Assembly (NCBI GenBank): GCA_963519305.1
Contig: CAUQMS010000011.1
Span: 78,670 to 142,669 of the forward strand
Direction: 5' to 3'
Length of the DNA stretch: 64,000 nt
DNA from: Ewingella sp963519305
GTDB taxonomy: Bacteria > Pseudomonadota > Gammaproteobacteria > Enterobacterales > Enterobacteriaceae
A model generated the notes under the pieces. The model did not search any database, had not been told where the DNA came from, and was given only the letters and a program-made list of their open reading frames with translations. This document shows, in pieces, positions 1-9,170 of the stretch. Each line of letters opens with the position of its first letter. Position 1 is the first letter of the stretch. The translations under genes were made by a program, and so were the position numbers.

Positions 1-1239
1 GGCTACAGCTTCGATCATGAGTTTAACGACACCTGGACCGTGCGCCAGAACCTGCGTTATACCAAACTGGATACCGATTTTTCTGGTGTTTACGGCACCG
101 GTTATGCGGGTAACGGCGTCCTGAACCGCGCTTATGTGCAGTCAAAAGAGAGCCTGAACAACTTTGATGTCGATACGCAGGCGCAGGCTAAATTTGCCAC
201 CGGCCCGGTTGACCACACGTTACTGACCGGTGTGGACTACATGCGTATGAGCAATGACGTAGATTCTTATTACGGCACGGCAAATCCGCTGAGCATGAAT
301 AACCCGCAGTACGGCAATGCCGATGTGGCGCTGAACTTCCCGTATCAGGTTCTGGATCGTCAGGAACAGACGGGCCTGTACGCGCAGGATCAGGCGGAAT
401 GGAATCAGTGGATCCTGACTCTGGGCGGACGTTACGACTTCTCTAAAAACTCGGTTCTGACGCGCAGTAGCAATGTGACCGATGAAGTGAATAACGATAA
501 GTTCACCTGGCGTGGTGGTCTGAACTACCTGTTCAACAACGGTATTTCCCCTTACTTCAGCTACAGCGAATCCTTTGAACCCAACGTAGGTGCTACCCTT
601 GGCGGGCAGGCGTTTGTCCCTTCAATCGGTAAACAGTACGAAGCGGGTGTTAAGTACATTCCGAACGATCGCCCGATCAGCCTTACCGCTGCGGTGTATC
701 AGCTGACCAAAACCAATAACCTGACCGTCGATCCGAATAACATCAATTTCCAGGTGCAGTCGGGTGAAATTCGTTCTCGCGGTGTTGAGCTGGAAGCCAA
801 GGCAGCGGTTAACGCCAACATTAACGTCACGGCGTCTTACACCTATACCAATGCGGTCTACACGCAGGACACCAGTTACGAAGGCAAACGTCCGACAGAA
901 GTGCCGCGCAATATGGCGTCACTGTGGGCGGATTACACCTTCCACGAAACGGCGCTGAGCGGCCTGACTGTCGGATCCGGTGTGCGTTACGTCGGTGACA
1001 GCTCAAGCTTCTACACCACCGGTGACAAAACTAACGATACGTTCGACGTTGCGGCTTACACGCTGGTTGATGCGACCGTGAAATATGATCTGAGCCGCTT
1101 CGGCATGCCGGGCTCTTCAGTCGGGGTGAACATCAACAACCTGCTGGACCGCGAGTATGTTGCCAGCTGCTACCGCGATTATGCCTGCTATTGGGGTTCC
1201 GATCGCCAGGTTGTCGCCACTGCGACTTTCCGTTTCTGA
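1..1239 (+). CDS. fhuA: Ferrichrome TonB-dependent outer-membrane receptor FhuA, 5'-truncated by the window edge
   Basis: The reading frame is open from base 1, so this is the C-terminal part of a larger gene (412 codons present). It carries the repeated amphipathic strands of a TonB-dependent receptor barrel, with phrases such as GGLNYLFNNGISPYFSYSES and NINNLLDREYV, and ends in VATATFRF with the terminal aromatic residue typical of outer-membrane barrels. The plug domain and signal peptide lie upstream of the window. FhuA takes ferric hydroxamate siderophores (ferrichrome) across the outer membrane using TonB energy. The identity rests mainly on fhuC, fhuD and fhuB following on the same strand. 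The Fur-controlled promoter would lie outside the window. A GTG at 40 is an internal codon, not a start. Confidence 0.93.
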   Translation, partial: GYSFDHEFNDTWTVRQNLRYTKLDTDFSGVYGTGYAGNGVLNRAYVQSKESLNNFDVDTQAQAKFATGPVDHTLLTGVDYMRMSNDVDSYYGTANPLSMNNPQYGNADVALNFPYQVLDRQEQTGLYAQDQAEWNQWILTLGGRYDFSKNSVLTRSSNVTDEVNNDKFTWRGGLNYLFNNGISPYFSYSESFEPNVGATLGGQAFVPSIGKQYEAGVKYIPNDRPISLTAAVYQLTKTNNLTVDPNNINFQVQSGEIRSRGVELEAKAAVNANINVTASYTYTNAVYTQDTSYEGKRPTEVPRNMASLWADYTFHETALSGLTVGSGVRYVGDSSSFYTTGDKTNDTFDVAAYTLVDATVKYDLSRFGMPGSSVGVNINNLLDREYVASCYRDYACYWGSDRQVVATATFRF

Positions 1240-1264
1240 TAGTCTGAAGTGACAGCAGGAAAGT

Positions 1265-1290
1265 GGGCACGAAATTTCGTGCCCTTTTCC
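1265..1290 (+). terminator. Perfect 20-bp hairpin between fhuA and fhuC
   Basis: GGGCACGAAATTTCGTGCCC (1265-1284) is a perfect palindrome followed by TTTT. It lies 26 bases after the fhuA stop and 40 bases before the fhuC start. It probably works as a partial terminator or as a 3' stabiliser, giving more fhuA than fhuCDB transcript. The dosage role is inferred. Confidence 0.7.
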
Positions 1291-1324
1291 GTTTCTTTAT
1301 CCAACGTAAAGAACCTCTAACCGG

Positions 1325-2161
1325 ATGTCTGAGAATCTTATGTCAAACAACGCCATGCCAGAGTCGTCCACGCATCCGCATGCGCAGGACAGCACCTTCA
1401 GCTTGCAGCAGGTGAGTTTTACCGTGCCGGGGAGAACGTTGCTGGCTCCGCTTTCACTGACCTTTCCAAAAGGTAAAGTGTGCGGCCTGATTGGTCATAA
1501 CGGTTCCGGTAAATCGACGCTACTGAAAATGTTGGGCCGCCATCAGCCTGCGTCGTCGGGGCAAATTCTGCTCAACGACACGCCGCTGACGCAGTGGGAC
1601 AGTAAAGCCTTTGCCCGTCAGGTGGCTTATCTGCCGCAGCAATTGCCCGCCGCCGAAGGGATGACGGTGCAGGAACTGGTGGCGATAGGGCGTTACCCGT
1701 GGCACGGCGCGCTGGGGCGTTTCAAACATCAGGATAAAGAAAAAGTGGAAGAGGCGATCGCGCTGGTGGGGCTGAAGCCTTTCGCGCATCGTCTGGTTGA
1801 CAGCCTGTCAGGCGGCGAGCGCCAGCGCGCATGGCTGGCGATGATGGTGGCACAGGACAGCCGCTGTCTGCTGCTCGACGAACCGACCTCCGCGCTGGAC
1901 ATCGCCCATCAGGTGGATGTGCTGGCGCTGATCCACCGGCTCAGTCAGGAAAAAGGGCTGACGGTGATCGCCGTGCTGCATGACCTGAATATGGCAGCCC
2001 GCTATTGCGACTATCTGATGGCGCTGCGTGGCGGAGAGATGATTGCTCAGGGCACACCGCAGGAGATGATGCGCGGCGACGTTCTGGAGCAGGTTTATGG
2101 GATCCCAATGGGGATCCTTCCGCATCCGGCCGGTGGTGCGCCGGTGAGCTTTGTGTATTGA
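1325..2161 (+). CDS. fhuC: Fe3+-hydroxamate ABC transporter ATP-binding protein FhuC
   Basis: A 278-residue ABC ATPase that powers ferric hydroxamate import through FhuB at the inner membrane. Walker A is GHNGSGKST at residues 57-65 (Lys63), the signature LSGGERQ is at 161-167, and Walker B ends in DE at 185-186 within CLLLDEPTSALD. The C-terminus GILPHPAGGAPVSFVY is characteristic of enteric FhuC. The protein is about 13 residues longer at the N-terminus than E. coli FhuC (265 aa); an ATG at 1340 is an alternative start. The stop codon ends one base before the fhuD ATG, so translation is probably coupled. Confidence 0.96.
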   Translation: MSENLMSNNAMPESSTHPHAQDSTFSLQQVSFTVPGRTLLAPLSLTFPKGKVCGLIGHNGSGKSTLLKMLGRHQPASSGQILLNDTPLTQWDSKAFARQVAYLPQQLPAAEGMTVQELVAIGRYPWHGALGRFKHQDKEKVEEAIALVGLKPFAHRLVDSLSGGERQRAWLAMMVAQDSRCLLLDEPTSALDIAHQVDVLALIHRLSQEKGLTVIAVLHDLNMAARYCDYLMALRGGEMIAQGTPQEMMRGDVLEQVYGIPMGILPHPAGGAPVSFVY

Positions 2162-2162
2162 T

Positions 2163-3065
2163 ATGTCTGAGATTTTCCTGAGTTCCGGTTTAACGCGTCG
2201 TCGCCTTTTGCAGGCGCTGGCGCTCTCTCCATTGCTGGCTTCATTGCCTTCATTCGCGGCTTCCCGTCCCGATCTGCAAAAAATTATTGCCCTCGAATGG
2301 CTGCCTGCCGAACTGCTGATCGCGTTGGGAGTGATGCCGATGGGGGTGGCGGATATCCACAATTACAATTTGTGGGTGGATGAGCCCAGGCTTCCCGCCA
2401 GCGTCATTGACGTGGGCCAGAGAATGGAGCCGAACATGGAGCTGCTGCAACAGCTTCAACCCTCACTGTTGCTGGTATCTGAAGGTTACGGCCCGAAGGT
2501 CAGCCAGCTGGCGCCGATTGCGCCAGTGTTGGGCATGACGGCCAATGATGGCAGCGCAGAGCCGCTGAAACGCGCCATCAGTTCGTTGTATAAACTGGCC
2601 GATTATCTCGGTTTGCAGGAGCGTGCCGCACAGCATGTGCAGGCTTATCACGACTTGCTGGACCAGACCCGGCAGAATCTGCACCCCGTCGCACAGCAGC
2701 CGATTTTACTCTTCTCTTTGCTCGATACCCGCCACGCACTGGTGTTCGGCAAGGGCAGTCTGTTTCAGGAAGTGATGAAAGACCTCGGGCTGAGCAATGC
2801 CTGGCAGGGCGAAGACAGTTTCTGGGGCAGCGTGACGGTCGGCATTGAGCGACTGGCGTCGGTAAAAAACGCCCGCGCACTCTGTTTCAGCCACGGCGAT
2901 GCCGACATTTTTGCCAAAGTTTCCCGCACGCCGCTCTGGCAGGCGCTGCCGTTTGTGCGTGAAAAACAACTCAGCGTGGTGCCAGCCGTATGGTTCTACG
3001 GTTCCACCTTCAGTGCGATGCGTTTTTGCCGCATTCTTAATGAACAGCTCGGGAGCGCGAAATGA
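2163..3065 (+). CDS. fhuD: Periplasmic ferric hydroxamate-binding protein FhuD
   Basis: A 300-residue class III solute-binding protein that delivers ferrichrome-type siderophores from FhuA to FhuBC. The N-terminus has a twin-arginine-like signal (TRRRLLQALALSPLLASLPSFA), as in E. coli FhuD, then the binding fold with LEWLPAELLIALGVMPMGVAD and a C-terminal FYGSTFSAMRFCRIL segment. The ATG at 2163 was chosen because it begins the signal peptide and lies one base after the fhuC stop; the TTG at 2151 would add four residues overlapping fhuC. The stop overlaps the fhuB start (ATGA at 3062), which indicates translational coupling. Confidence 0.95.
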   Translation: MSEIFLSSGLTRRRLLQALALSPLLASLPSFAASRPDLQKIIALEWLPAELLIALGVMPMGVADIHNYNLWVDEPRLPASVIDVGQRMEPNMELLQQLQPSLLLVSEGYGPKVSQLAPIAPVLGMTANDGSAEPLKRAISSLYKLADYLGLQERAAQHVQAYHDLLDQTRQNLHPVAQQPILLFSLLDTRHALVFGKGSLFQEVMKDLGLSNAWQGEDSFWGSVTVGIERLASVKNARALCFSHGDADIFAKVSRTPLWQALPFVREKQLSVVPAVWFYGSTFSAMRFCRILNEQLGSAK

Positions 3066-5050
3066 ACCGTCGCTCACTGAGTCAGACCTTTATTCTGTTA
3101 ACCCTGCTGACGCTGGTCAGTGCAGTGCTCACCGTTTATAACCTGCGTCAGCAACTGCCCTATGGACTGTGGCGGGAAGCGTTGTGGCAGCCGGACATCC
3201 ATGACGTCAATCAGATGCTGTTCCATTACAGCCAGCTTCCGCGCGTAGCCGTTGCGCTGCTGGCCGGAGCCGGTCTGGGGCTGGTCGGTCTGCTGTTTCA
3301 GCAGGTATTGCGTAATCCGCTGGCGGAACCGGCCACGCTCGGTGTCTCCGCCGGGGCACAGCTCGGGCTGACCGTCGCCACACTGTGGGCGCTGCCGGGC
3401 GGGGAAATCACCCAGCAGTTCGCGGCAATGGCAGGCGCGGTAGTTATTGGCCTGCTGGTGTTTGGCATCGCCTGGGGCAAACGCATGTCGCCGGTGACGC
3501 TGATCCTCGCCGGGCTGGTGCTCGGCTTATACTGCGCCGCCGTGAACAGCCTGTTTGGTTTGTTCAATTATCAGAGCTTGCAAAGCCTGTATATGTGGAG
3601 CACCGGTTCGCTTAATCAGCAGGACTGGAGCATCGCGAATTTCCTGCTGCCACGGCTGATCATCGTCTGGCTACTGGCGTTTCTTCTGCAACGTCCGATG
3701 ACCCTGCTGGGCCTGGACGACGGTGTGGCGAAAAACGTAGGACTGGGGCTCAACACGGCGCGGCTGACCGTGCTGACGATAGCCATTCTGATGAGTGCGC
3801 AGCTGGTTAACGCCGTCGGCATCATCGGGTTTATTGGCCTGTTTGCGCCGCTGCTGGCGAAAATGCTGGGTGCGCGCCGCCTGCCATCGCGGCTGATTCT
3901 GGCGCCGTTGATTGGTGCACTGCTGTTGTGGCTGACGGATCAGATCATGCAGTATCTGACGCAAGTATGGATGGAGATCTCAACCGGTGCCGCCACGGCG
4001 CTGGTCGGTGCGCCGCTGCTGTTGTGGCTGCTGCCGCGTCTGCGTAACAGCATGGCACCGCCGCCGATGAATCAGGGTGATAAGGTGCCCAATGAGCGTC
4101 ATCATTTGGTCCGCTGGGTTTCATTAGCGCTGCTGTTGTTGCTGGCAGGTATTGCGGTGGCGCTGATGGCCGGGCGTGATTCGCACGGCTGGAACTGGGC
4201 AACGGGCGCGCAGCTTGACGCACTCTTGCAGTGGCGAACGCCCCGTATGCTGGCCGCGCTGGCGGCGGGTGTCATGCTGGCGTCGTCGGGGGTGTTGATT
4301 CAAAAACTGACCGGCAACGCGATGGCGAGCCCTGAGGTGCTGGGCATCAGCTCCGGTGCGGCCTTCGGCGTGGTACTGATGCTGTTTATCGTACCGGGCG
4401 ATGCTTTTGTCTGGCTGCTGCCCGCAGGCAGCGCGGGTGCCGCGGCCACGCTGCTGGTGATCATGGTTTCTTCCGGACTGCGGCGTTTCTCAGCAGAACG
4501 TATGCTGCTGGCCGGTATCGCGTTGAGTACGGCGTTCAGCACGTTGGTGTCGCTGCTGCTGGCCAGCGGCGATCCGCGTATGGGAGGGCTGCTGACCTGG
4601 CTTTCCGGTTCGACCTATTCGGTGACGATGGATCAGGCCTGGCGCACGGCGGCCATTGCCGTCGTGTTGCTGATGCTGGTGCCGTTGTGTCGCCGCTGGG
4701 TGACTATTTTGCCGCTTGGCAGCGTGACCGCGAAATCAGTTGGTATGGCGTTAACGCCGAGCCGCATGGCGATCCTGCTGCTGGCGGCCGTCATGACCGC
4801 TGCCGCGACCCTGACAATCGGCCCGTTGAGTTTTGTCGGTCTGATGGCACCGCATATGGCGCGGATGCTGGGTTTTCGCCGGGCGATGCCGCAGTGGATG
4901 GTCGCCAGTATTTTAGGCGGACTGCTGATGGTCTTTGCTGACTGGTGCGGGCGCATGGTGATCTTCCCGGATCAAATCCCGGCAGGGCTTCTTGCGACCT
5001 TTATCGGCGCACCGTACTTTGTTTATCTGCTGAGAAAGCAGGGCAGGTAG
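3062..5050 (+). CDS. fhuB: Fe3+-hydroxamate ABC permease FhuB (fused double-length permease)
   Basis: A 662-residue inner-membrane permease, the usual size for enteric FhuB. It is a tandem fusion of two FecCD/BtuC-type permease halves (about residues 1-330 and 340-660). Each half has the conserved block near GN(A/P)LA(E/S)P followed by LG(V/I)S(A/S)GA, at about 3313-3360 and 4311-4360, and a late coupling-helix segment (GIIGFIGLFAPLLAKML, then SFVGLMAPHMARML) that contacts FhuC. It starts inside the fhuD stop codon. It is the last gene of the operon and is followed by a strong terminator shared with hemL. Confidence 0.96.
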   Translation: MNRRSLSQTFILLTLLTLVSAVLTVYNLRQQLPYGLWREALWQPDIHDVNQMLFHYSQLPRVAVALLAGAGLGLVGLLFQQVLRNPLAEPATLGVSAGAQLGLTVATLWALPGGEITQQFAAMAGAVVIGLLVFGIAWGKRMSPVTLILAGLVLGLYCAAVNSLFGLFNYQSLQSLYMWSTGSLNQQDWSIANFLLPRLIIVWLLAFLLQRPMTLLGLDDGVAKNVGLGLNTARLTVLTIAILMSAQLVNAVGIIGFIGLFAPLLAKMLGARRLPSRLILAPLIGALLLWLTDQIMQYLTQVWMEISTGAATALVGAPLLLWLLPRLRNSMAPPPMNQGDKVPNERHHLVRWVSLALLLLLAGIAVALMAGRDSHGWNWATGAQLDALLQWRTPRMLAALAAGVMLASSGVLIQKLTGNAMASPEVLGISSGAAFGVVLMLFIVPGDAFVWLLPAGSAGAAATLLVIMVSSGLRRFSAERMLLAGIALSTAFSTLVSLLLASGDPRMGGLLTWLSGSTYSVTMDQAWRTAAIAVVLLMLVPLCRRWVTILPLGSVTAKSVGMALTPSRMAILLLAAVMTAAATLTIGPLSFVGLMAPHMARMLGFRRAMPQWMVASILGGLLMVFADWCGRMVIFPDQIPAGLLATFIGAPYFVYLLRKQGR

Positions 5051-5067
5051 TGCCTATCTGAGCATGC

Positions 5068-5095
5068 AAAAAGGGGCCAAATGGCCCCTTTATTT
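5068..5095. terminator. Bidirectional terminator between fhuB and hemL
   Basis: The stem GGGGCC/GGCCCC (5073-5078 with 5083-5088) is flanked by A-rich sequence on the left and T-rich sequence on the right. It can therefore terminate fhuB rightward and hemL leftward. Confidence 0.85.
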
Positions 5096-5112
5096 TAAAC
5101 GCGGTGGTTAAC

Positions 5113-6393
5113 TCAAAGCTTCGCGAAGCAACGACGCGCAGCGTCGATGGTGCGCTGGATATCTTCCTGTGTGTGGGCCAGCGACATGAAACCGGCTTCG
5201 AACGCGGACGGTGCCAGATACACTCCCTCTTCCAGCATCAGGTGGAAGAACTTTTTGAAGCGTTCGACGTTGCACTGCATCACATCCTGATAGCAGGTGA
5301 CGGTTTCGGCGTCGGTGAAGAACAGGCCGAACATGCCGCCAACGTGGTTGACGACAAACGGGATATTCTCTTTTTGCGCTGCGTGAACCAAACCTTCCGC
5401 CAGACGGGTAGTGAGGTCAGTCAGGGTCTGGTGTACACCGGGCTGCGCCACCTGCGTCAGGCAGGCAATACCCGCCGCCATCGCGATCGGGTTGCCGGAC
5501 AGCGTACCAGCCTGATAGACCGGGCCAGTGGGCGCCAGCGCTTCCATCACTTCACGACGTCCGCCGAAAGCACCCACTGGCATACCGCCGCCGATGATTT
5601 TGCCTAAACAGGTGAGGTCAGGCATCACATCGTAATACTCCTGAGCCCCACCCAGTGCGACGCGAAAACCGGTCATGACTTCATCGATGATCAACAGTGC
5701 GCCGAATTCATCACACAGTGCGCGCAGACCTGGCAGGAACTCCGGCAATGGCGGCACGCAGTTCATATTGCCTGCAACTGGCTCAACGATGATGCAGGCA
5801 ATCTCCTCTGGGAATTGCTCGAATGCCGCACGAACGGAATCCAGATCATTATAGGTACAGGTGAGGGTGTGTTTGGCGAAATCAGCCGGAACCCCCGGCG
5901 AGTTTGGCTGGCCCAGGGTCAGCGCACCTGAACCGGCTTTCACCAGCAGGCAGTCGGCATGGCCGTGATAGCAGCCTTCGAACTTGATGATTTTATCGCG
6001 ATGAGTGAAGCCACGGGCCAGACGAATGGCGCTCATGGTGGCTTCGGTACCGGAGTTCACCATGCGTACCATATCCATACTTGGCACAAGATCGGTGACC
6101 AGTTCGGCCATTTTGACTTCCATTTCGGTCGGCGCGCCAAAGCTCAGGCCGCGCTGGGCCGCTTCGATCACCGCGTTGCGGATCTCCGGGTTGTTATGGC
6201 CCAGAACCATCGGGCCCCATGAGCCAACATAATCGATATAGGCTTTGCCATCGGCATCAAACAAGAAAGCGCCATCGGCACGTTCAATGAATAAAGGGAT
6301 GCCGCCCACGCCGGAGAATGCGCGTACCGGCGAATTCACCCCGCCTGGGATCAGCGCTTGCGCCTGCGAAAACAGACTTTCTGACTTACTCAT
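5113..6393 (-). CDS. hemL: Glutamate-1-semialdehyde 2,1-aminomutase
   Basis: A 426-residue PLP enzyme that converts glutamate-1-semialdehyde to 5-aminolevulinate, the second step of the C5 tetrapyrrole pathway. It has the class III aminotransferase fold, starts MSKSESLFSQAQALIPGGVN, and carries the PLP lysine at residue 265 in CLGKIIGGGMPVGAFGG. I set the start at the ATG ending at 6393, which gives exactly the usual enteric length; an upstream in-frame ATG would add nine residues. It is transcribed alone, convergent with fhuB and divergent from clcA. Haem supply beside an iron-uptake operon is the standard arrangement in enterics. Confidence 0.97.
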   Translation of the reverse strand: MSKSESLFSQAQALIPGGVNSPVRAFSGVGGIPLFIERADGAFLFDADGKAYIDYVGSWGPMVLGHNNPEIRNAVIEAAQRGLSFGAPTEMEVKMAELVTDLVPSMDMVRMVNSGTEATMSAIRLARGFTHRDKIIKFEGCYHGHADCLLVKAGSGALTLGQPNSPGVPADFAKHTLTCTYNDLDSVRAAFEQFPEEIACIIVEPVAGNMNCVPPLPEFLPGLRALCDEFGALLIIDEVMTGFRVALGGAQEYYDVMPDLTCLGKIIGGGMPVGAFGGRREVMEALAPTGPVYQAGTLSGNPIAMAAGIACLTQVAQPGVHQTLTDLTTRLAEGLVHAAQKENIPFVVNHVGGMFGLFFTDAETVTCYQDVMQCNVERFKKFFHLMLEEGVYLAPSAFEAGFMSLAHTQEDIQRTIDAARRCFAKL

Positions 6394-6588
6394 ATACGGC
6401 TCCTGGATTGTGCTGCTCACAGCAGATCATTGTGCGAAAAAAGAAACGAACGATCCCTCTATTCTAGAGAAGTGAGCGGCGTTATGAAATCGTTACGCAA
6501 GATCGGCAGGCCATTACGCTTTCCGGATCGCGGATTTGTATGATTAAATTGCCACTTCTTCCCGATACTCTCTCTTTCTGATAAGCGA

Positions 6589-8046
6589 ATGATGAGCGAA
6601 CAACAGACCGAATCTGAAGCGATGCGCGGGCCGCATAAACGCAGCGAAATTTTACGTCAGTTCCTGCGGCGCGATAAAACCCCAGTGGCGATTTTAATCG
6701 TGGCGGCTATCGTCGGCACAGTGGCGGGCCTGCTGGGTGTGGCCTTTGAGAAGGCCGTAGACTGGGTTCAGCATGTGCGTCTGTCCGGTCTGGGCTTTTT
6801 CAGCGATTATGGGCTCCTGCTGTGGCCGCTGACCTTTGTGGTGTCGGCGGGGCTTGCGATGTTTGGCTACTATCTGGTGCACCGATTTGCCCCCGAAGCC
6901 AGCGGATCAGGTATCCCTGAAATTGAGGGCGCGCTGGAGGAATTACGCCCGGTGCGCTGGTGGCGGGTGATCCCGGTTAAATTCTTCGGCGGCATGGGCA
7001 CGCTGGGCGCAGGCATGGTGCTGGGGCGCGAAGGGCCAACCGTGCAGATGGGCGCTAACATCGGCAAAATGATGGTGGATATTTTCCGCCTGCGCAGCGC
7101 CGAGGCACGCCACTCATTACTGGCGACCGGCGCGGCCGCGGGCCTTTCTGCGGCGTTCAATGCACCGCTGGCCGGAATTTTGTTTATCATCGAAGAGATG
7201 CGTCTGCAGTTTCGCTACAGCCTGATCTCAATTAAAGCGGTGTTTATCGGCGTGATTATGTCCAGCATCGTGTTCCGTATTTTCAACGGCGAAGGGGCAG
7301 TGATTGAAGTCGGCAAACTGGCTAACGCACCGCTCAATACGCTGTGGCTCTATCTGGTTTTAGGCATGGTATTTGGCGTGGTCGGTGTCGGGTTCAATGC
7401 GCTGATTTTCCGCACGCAAGATATGTTCGCCCGCGTCCACGGCGGCAATTTACGCAAGGTGCTGATCATTGGCGGCCTGCTCGGCGGTATGTGCGGCATT
7501 CTGGGGCTGATTCAGCCTGAAGCAGCGGGGGGCGGTTTCGCGTTGATTCCGCTGGCCGCGGCCGGAAAATATACCCTCGGCATGTTGCTGTTTATCTTTA
7601 TTGTCCGCGTGATCACCACGCTGCTCTGTTTTGCCTCCGGCGCACCGGGTGGGATTTTCGCCCCGATGCTGGCGCTGGGGACGTTACTCGGCACCGCCTT
7701 TGGCAACGCCAGTCTGGCCATGTTCCCGCAGTACGGCATCGAACCCGCGACCTTTGCCATTGCCGGAATGGGCGCGCTGTTTGCCGCCAGCGTACGCGCA
7801 CCTCTTACGGGTATCGTACTGGTGCTGGAAATGACGGATAACTATCAGCTGATTTTGCCGATGATTATTACCTGCCTTGGTGCCACGCTGCTGGCGCAGT
7901 TTCTCGGTGGAAAACCCTTATATTCCGCTATCCTGACGCGCACCCTGCAACGCCAGGAGCGTGAGAATGCGGCCAGAGCAGACGCGGAACCGGCGGGCGA
8001 GAGCATAAATAGGCAGGACGGCAGCGGTAAAACCGCTCATAATTGA
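6589..8046 (+). CDS. clcA: H+/Cl- exchange transporter ClcA
   Basis: A 485-residue inner-membrane CLC antiporter exchanging two Cl- for one H+, involved in extreme acid resistance in E. coli. The ion-pathway motifs are intact: GSGIP at 106-110 (Ser107), GREGP at 146-150 with the external gate Glu148, the internal proton glutamate Glu203, and Tyr445 in KPLYSAIL. These positions coincide with E. coli numbering when the ATG at 6589 is used, which supports that start. The cytoplasmic tail is polar and somewhat longer than in E. coli. The gene precedes erpA by 87 bases. Confidence 0.96.
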   Translation: MMSEQQTESEAMRGPHKRSEILRQFLRRDKTPVAILIVAAIVGTVAGLLGVAFEKAVDWVQHVRLSGLGFFSDYGLLLWPLTFVVSAGLAMFGYYLVHRFAPEASGSGIPEIEGALEELRPVRWWRVIPVKFFGGMGTLGAGMVLGREGPTVQMGANIGKMMVDIFRLRSAEARHSLLATGAAAGLSAAFNAPLAGILFIIEEMRLQFRYSLISIKAVFIGVIMSSIVFRIFNGEGAVIEVGKLANAPLNTLWLYLVLGMVFGVVGVGFNALIFRTQDMFARVHGGNLRKVLIIGGLLGGMCGILGLIQPEAAGGGFALIPLAAAGKYTLGMLLFIFIVRVITTLLCFASGAPGGIFAPMLALGTLLGTAFGNASLAMFPQYGIEPATFAIAGMGALFAASVRAPLTGIVLVLEMTDNYQLILPMIITCLGATLLAQFLGGKPLYSAILTRTLQRQERENAARADAEPAGESINRQDGSGKTAHN

Positions 8047-8133
8047 AGTATTGATTCAGGTACTACATAATCAGTTCATTATTCAGACAGCCAGTCCGGC
8101 GGCCTGAACAGAAAACGGATTGGGAGTGAGAAA

Positions 8134-8508
8134 ATGAGTGAAGCAACAATGAGTGACCCGACCGAAGTAGAAACCAGCGCACTGCCGCTGCAATTTACCG
8201 ACGCGGCTGCCCGTAAAGTCAAAGTCCTGATCTCCGATGAAGAGAACCCGGACATGAAACTGCGTGTTTACATTACCGGCGGCGGTTGCAGTGGCTTCCA
8301 GTATGGTTTCACCTTCGATGACAAGATCAACGACGGCGACATGACCATTGAAAAATCCGGCGTTGCCCTCGTGGTTGACCCGATGAGCCTGCAATATCTG
8401 GTAGGCGGTTCGGTGGATTACACCGAAGGTCTGGAAGGTTCGCGCTTTATCGTCACTAACCCGAATGCAAAAACTACCTGTGGTTGTGGATCCTCGTTCA
8501 GCATTTAG
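8134..8508 (+). CDS. erpA: Iron-sulfur cluster insertion protein ErpA (A-type carrier)
   Basis: A 124-residue HesB/IscA-type carrier that delivers Fe-S clusters to apo-proteins, including the IspG/IspH isoprenoid enzymes. The three cluster cysteines are Cys52 in GGGCSGFQYGF, and Cys116 and Cys118 in TCGCGSSFSI at the C-terminus. The body is nearly identical to E. coli ErpA (114 aa); the extra residues are at the N-terminus. GGGAG about ten bases upstream of 8134 supports this ATG, though an ATG at 8149 is also possible. It is followed by a strong terminator. Confidence 0.97.
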   Translation: MSEATMSDPTEVETSALPLQFTDAAARKVKVLISDEENPDMKLRVYITGGGCSGFQYGFTFDDKINDGDMTIEKSGVALVVDPMSLQYLVGGSVDYTEGLEGSRFIVTNPNAKTTCGCGSSFSI

Positions 8509-8530
8509 TGATCGTCTGACACAAGCACAC

Positions 8531-8578
8531 AAAAAAAGCCCGTCTGCCTTTCAATGGCACACGGGCTTTTTCTTTTTG
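8531..8578. terminator. Terminator after erpA, usable in both directions
   Basis: AAAAAAAGCCCGT pairs with ACGGGCTTTTT across a loop, with A-tracts on the left and T-tracts on the right. It also lies immediately after the stop of the reverse-strand gene ending at 8583. Confidence 0.88.
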
Positions 8579-8582
8579 GCGT

Positions 8583-8828
8583 TTACCACTCAACCGTTAC
8601 TAATTTGCTTCCCACTGAAACGCCCGGAACGTCTGCCAGCTGGCTTTCGCTGATATGAGGCTGGCTGAAGCTTTGCTGTGCACAACTGACTGAAGGTTGG
8701 CTGCCTGTCACGCTGACTGCGCAGGTCGGCATAATGGTCAGACTGATGTCGATTTCTCCGCTGCTCGTTCCTGCAAAAGCAGTGAGCGGACTCAGGGCAA
8801 TAAGCGCACTGAGCAAAAGGTGTTTCAT
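8583..8828 (-). CDS. Small secreted protein with a cysteine pair; resembles the DUF2574/YehE type
   Basis: An 81-residue protein of unknown function. It has a clear signal peptide (MKHLLLSALIALSPLTAFA, cleavage about residue 19), then a short mature region with two cysteines (Cys36 in MPTCAVS, Cys49 in SVSCAQQ) spaced for a periplasmic disulfide. The pattern of a strand, PTC, about a dozen residues and a second Cys recalls the small YehE/DUF2574 fimbria-associated proteins of enterics; this likeness is recalled, not searched. It is monocistronic, and its stop abuts the bidirectional terminator after erpA. The signal peptide makes a chance ORF unlikely. Confidence 0.65.
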   Translation of the reverse strand: MKHLLLSALIALSPLTAFAGTSSGEIDISLTIMPTCAVSVTGSQPSVSCAQQSFSQPHISESQLADVPGVSVGSKLVTVEW

Positions 8829-9170
8829 AAATTGTTTCCTGGTGTCGTCAGGTAATGCAAAAAAAGCTAAGAATTAAAAACAGTTATCGGATCCTCACCA
8901 CGGCTTCTTTAATAAATTTCCATAAATGCAAACTTCCGGCCTGTAGTGGGGTCATTCTGTTCAGAGGCTCAGAAAGGCTTCTGTTTTCAGCGTACTCTTT
9001 GAATTACCAGAAAATAATCACATCAAGAAAACAGGTTATCTGATGTAATTTCAGGACGGGATAATAACAGAAGTCAGGGGGGCTGAACTTGATTTTGTGC
9101 AATAAATCATCAAATCAGAAAAGGCCTACAAGAATTCAGCAGAAAGGGCAGGACGCCGGTAGTGCAGGAA
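8829..9170. other. Gene-free interval between the small secreted protein and btuF
   Basis: A 342-base AT-rich stretch holding the promoter side of the reverse-strand small secreted gene and the downstream side of btuF. I see no RNA gene, strong hairpin or repeat. The 62-codon frame at 8855-9043 has no convincing ribosome site or protein features. Confidence 0.5.

Noticed and set aside
8855..9043. A 62-codon forward frame in the gap before btuF
   Set aside because: It has no ribosome site, no signal or domain, an AT-rich composition, and lies in the promoter region of the opposite-strand gene.
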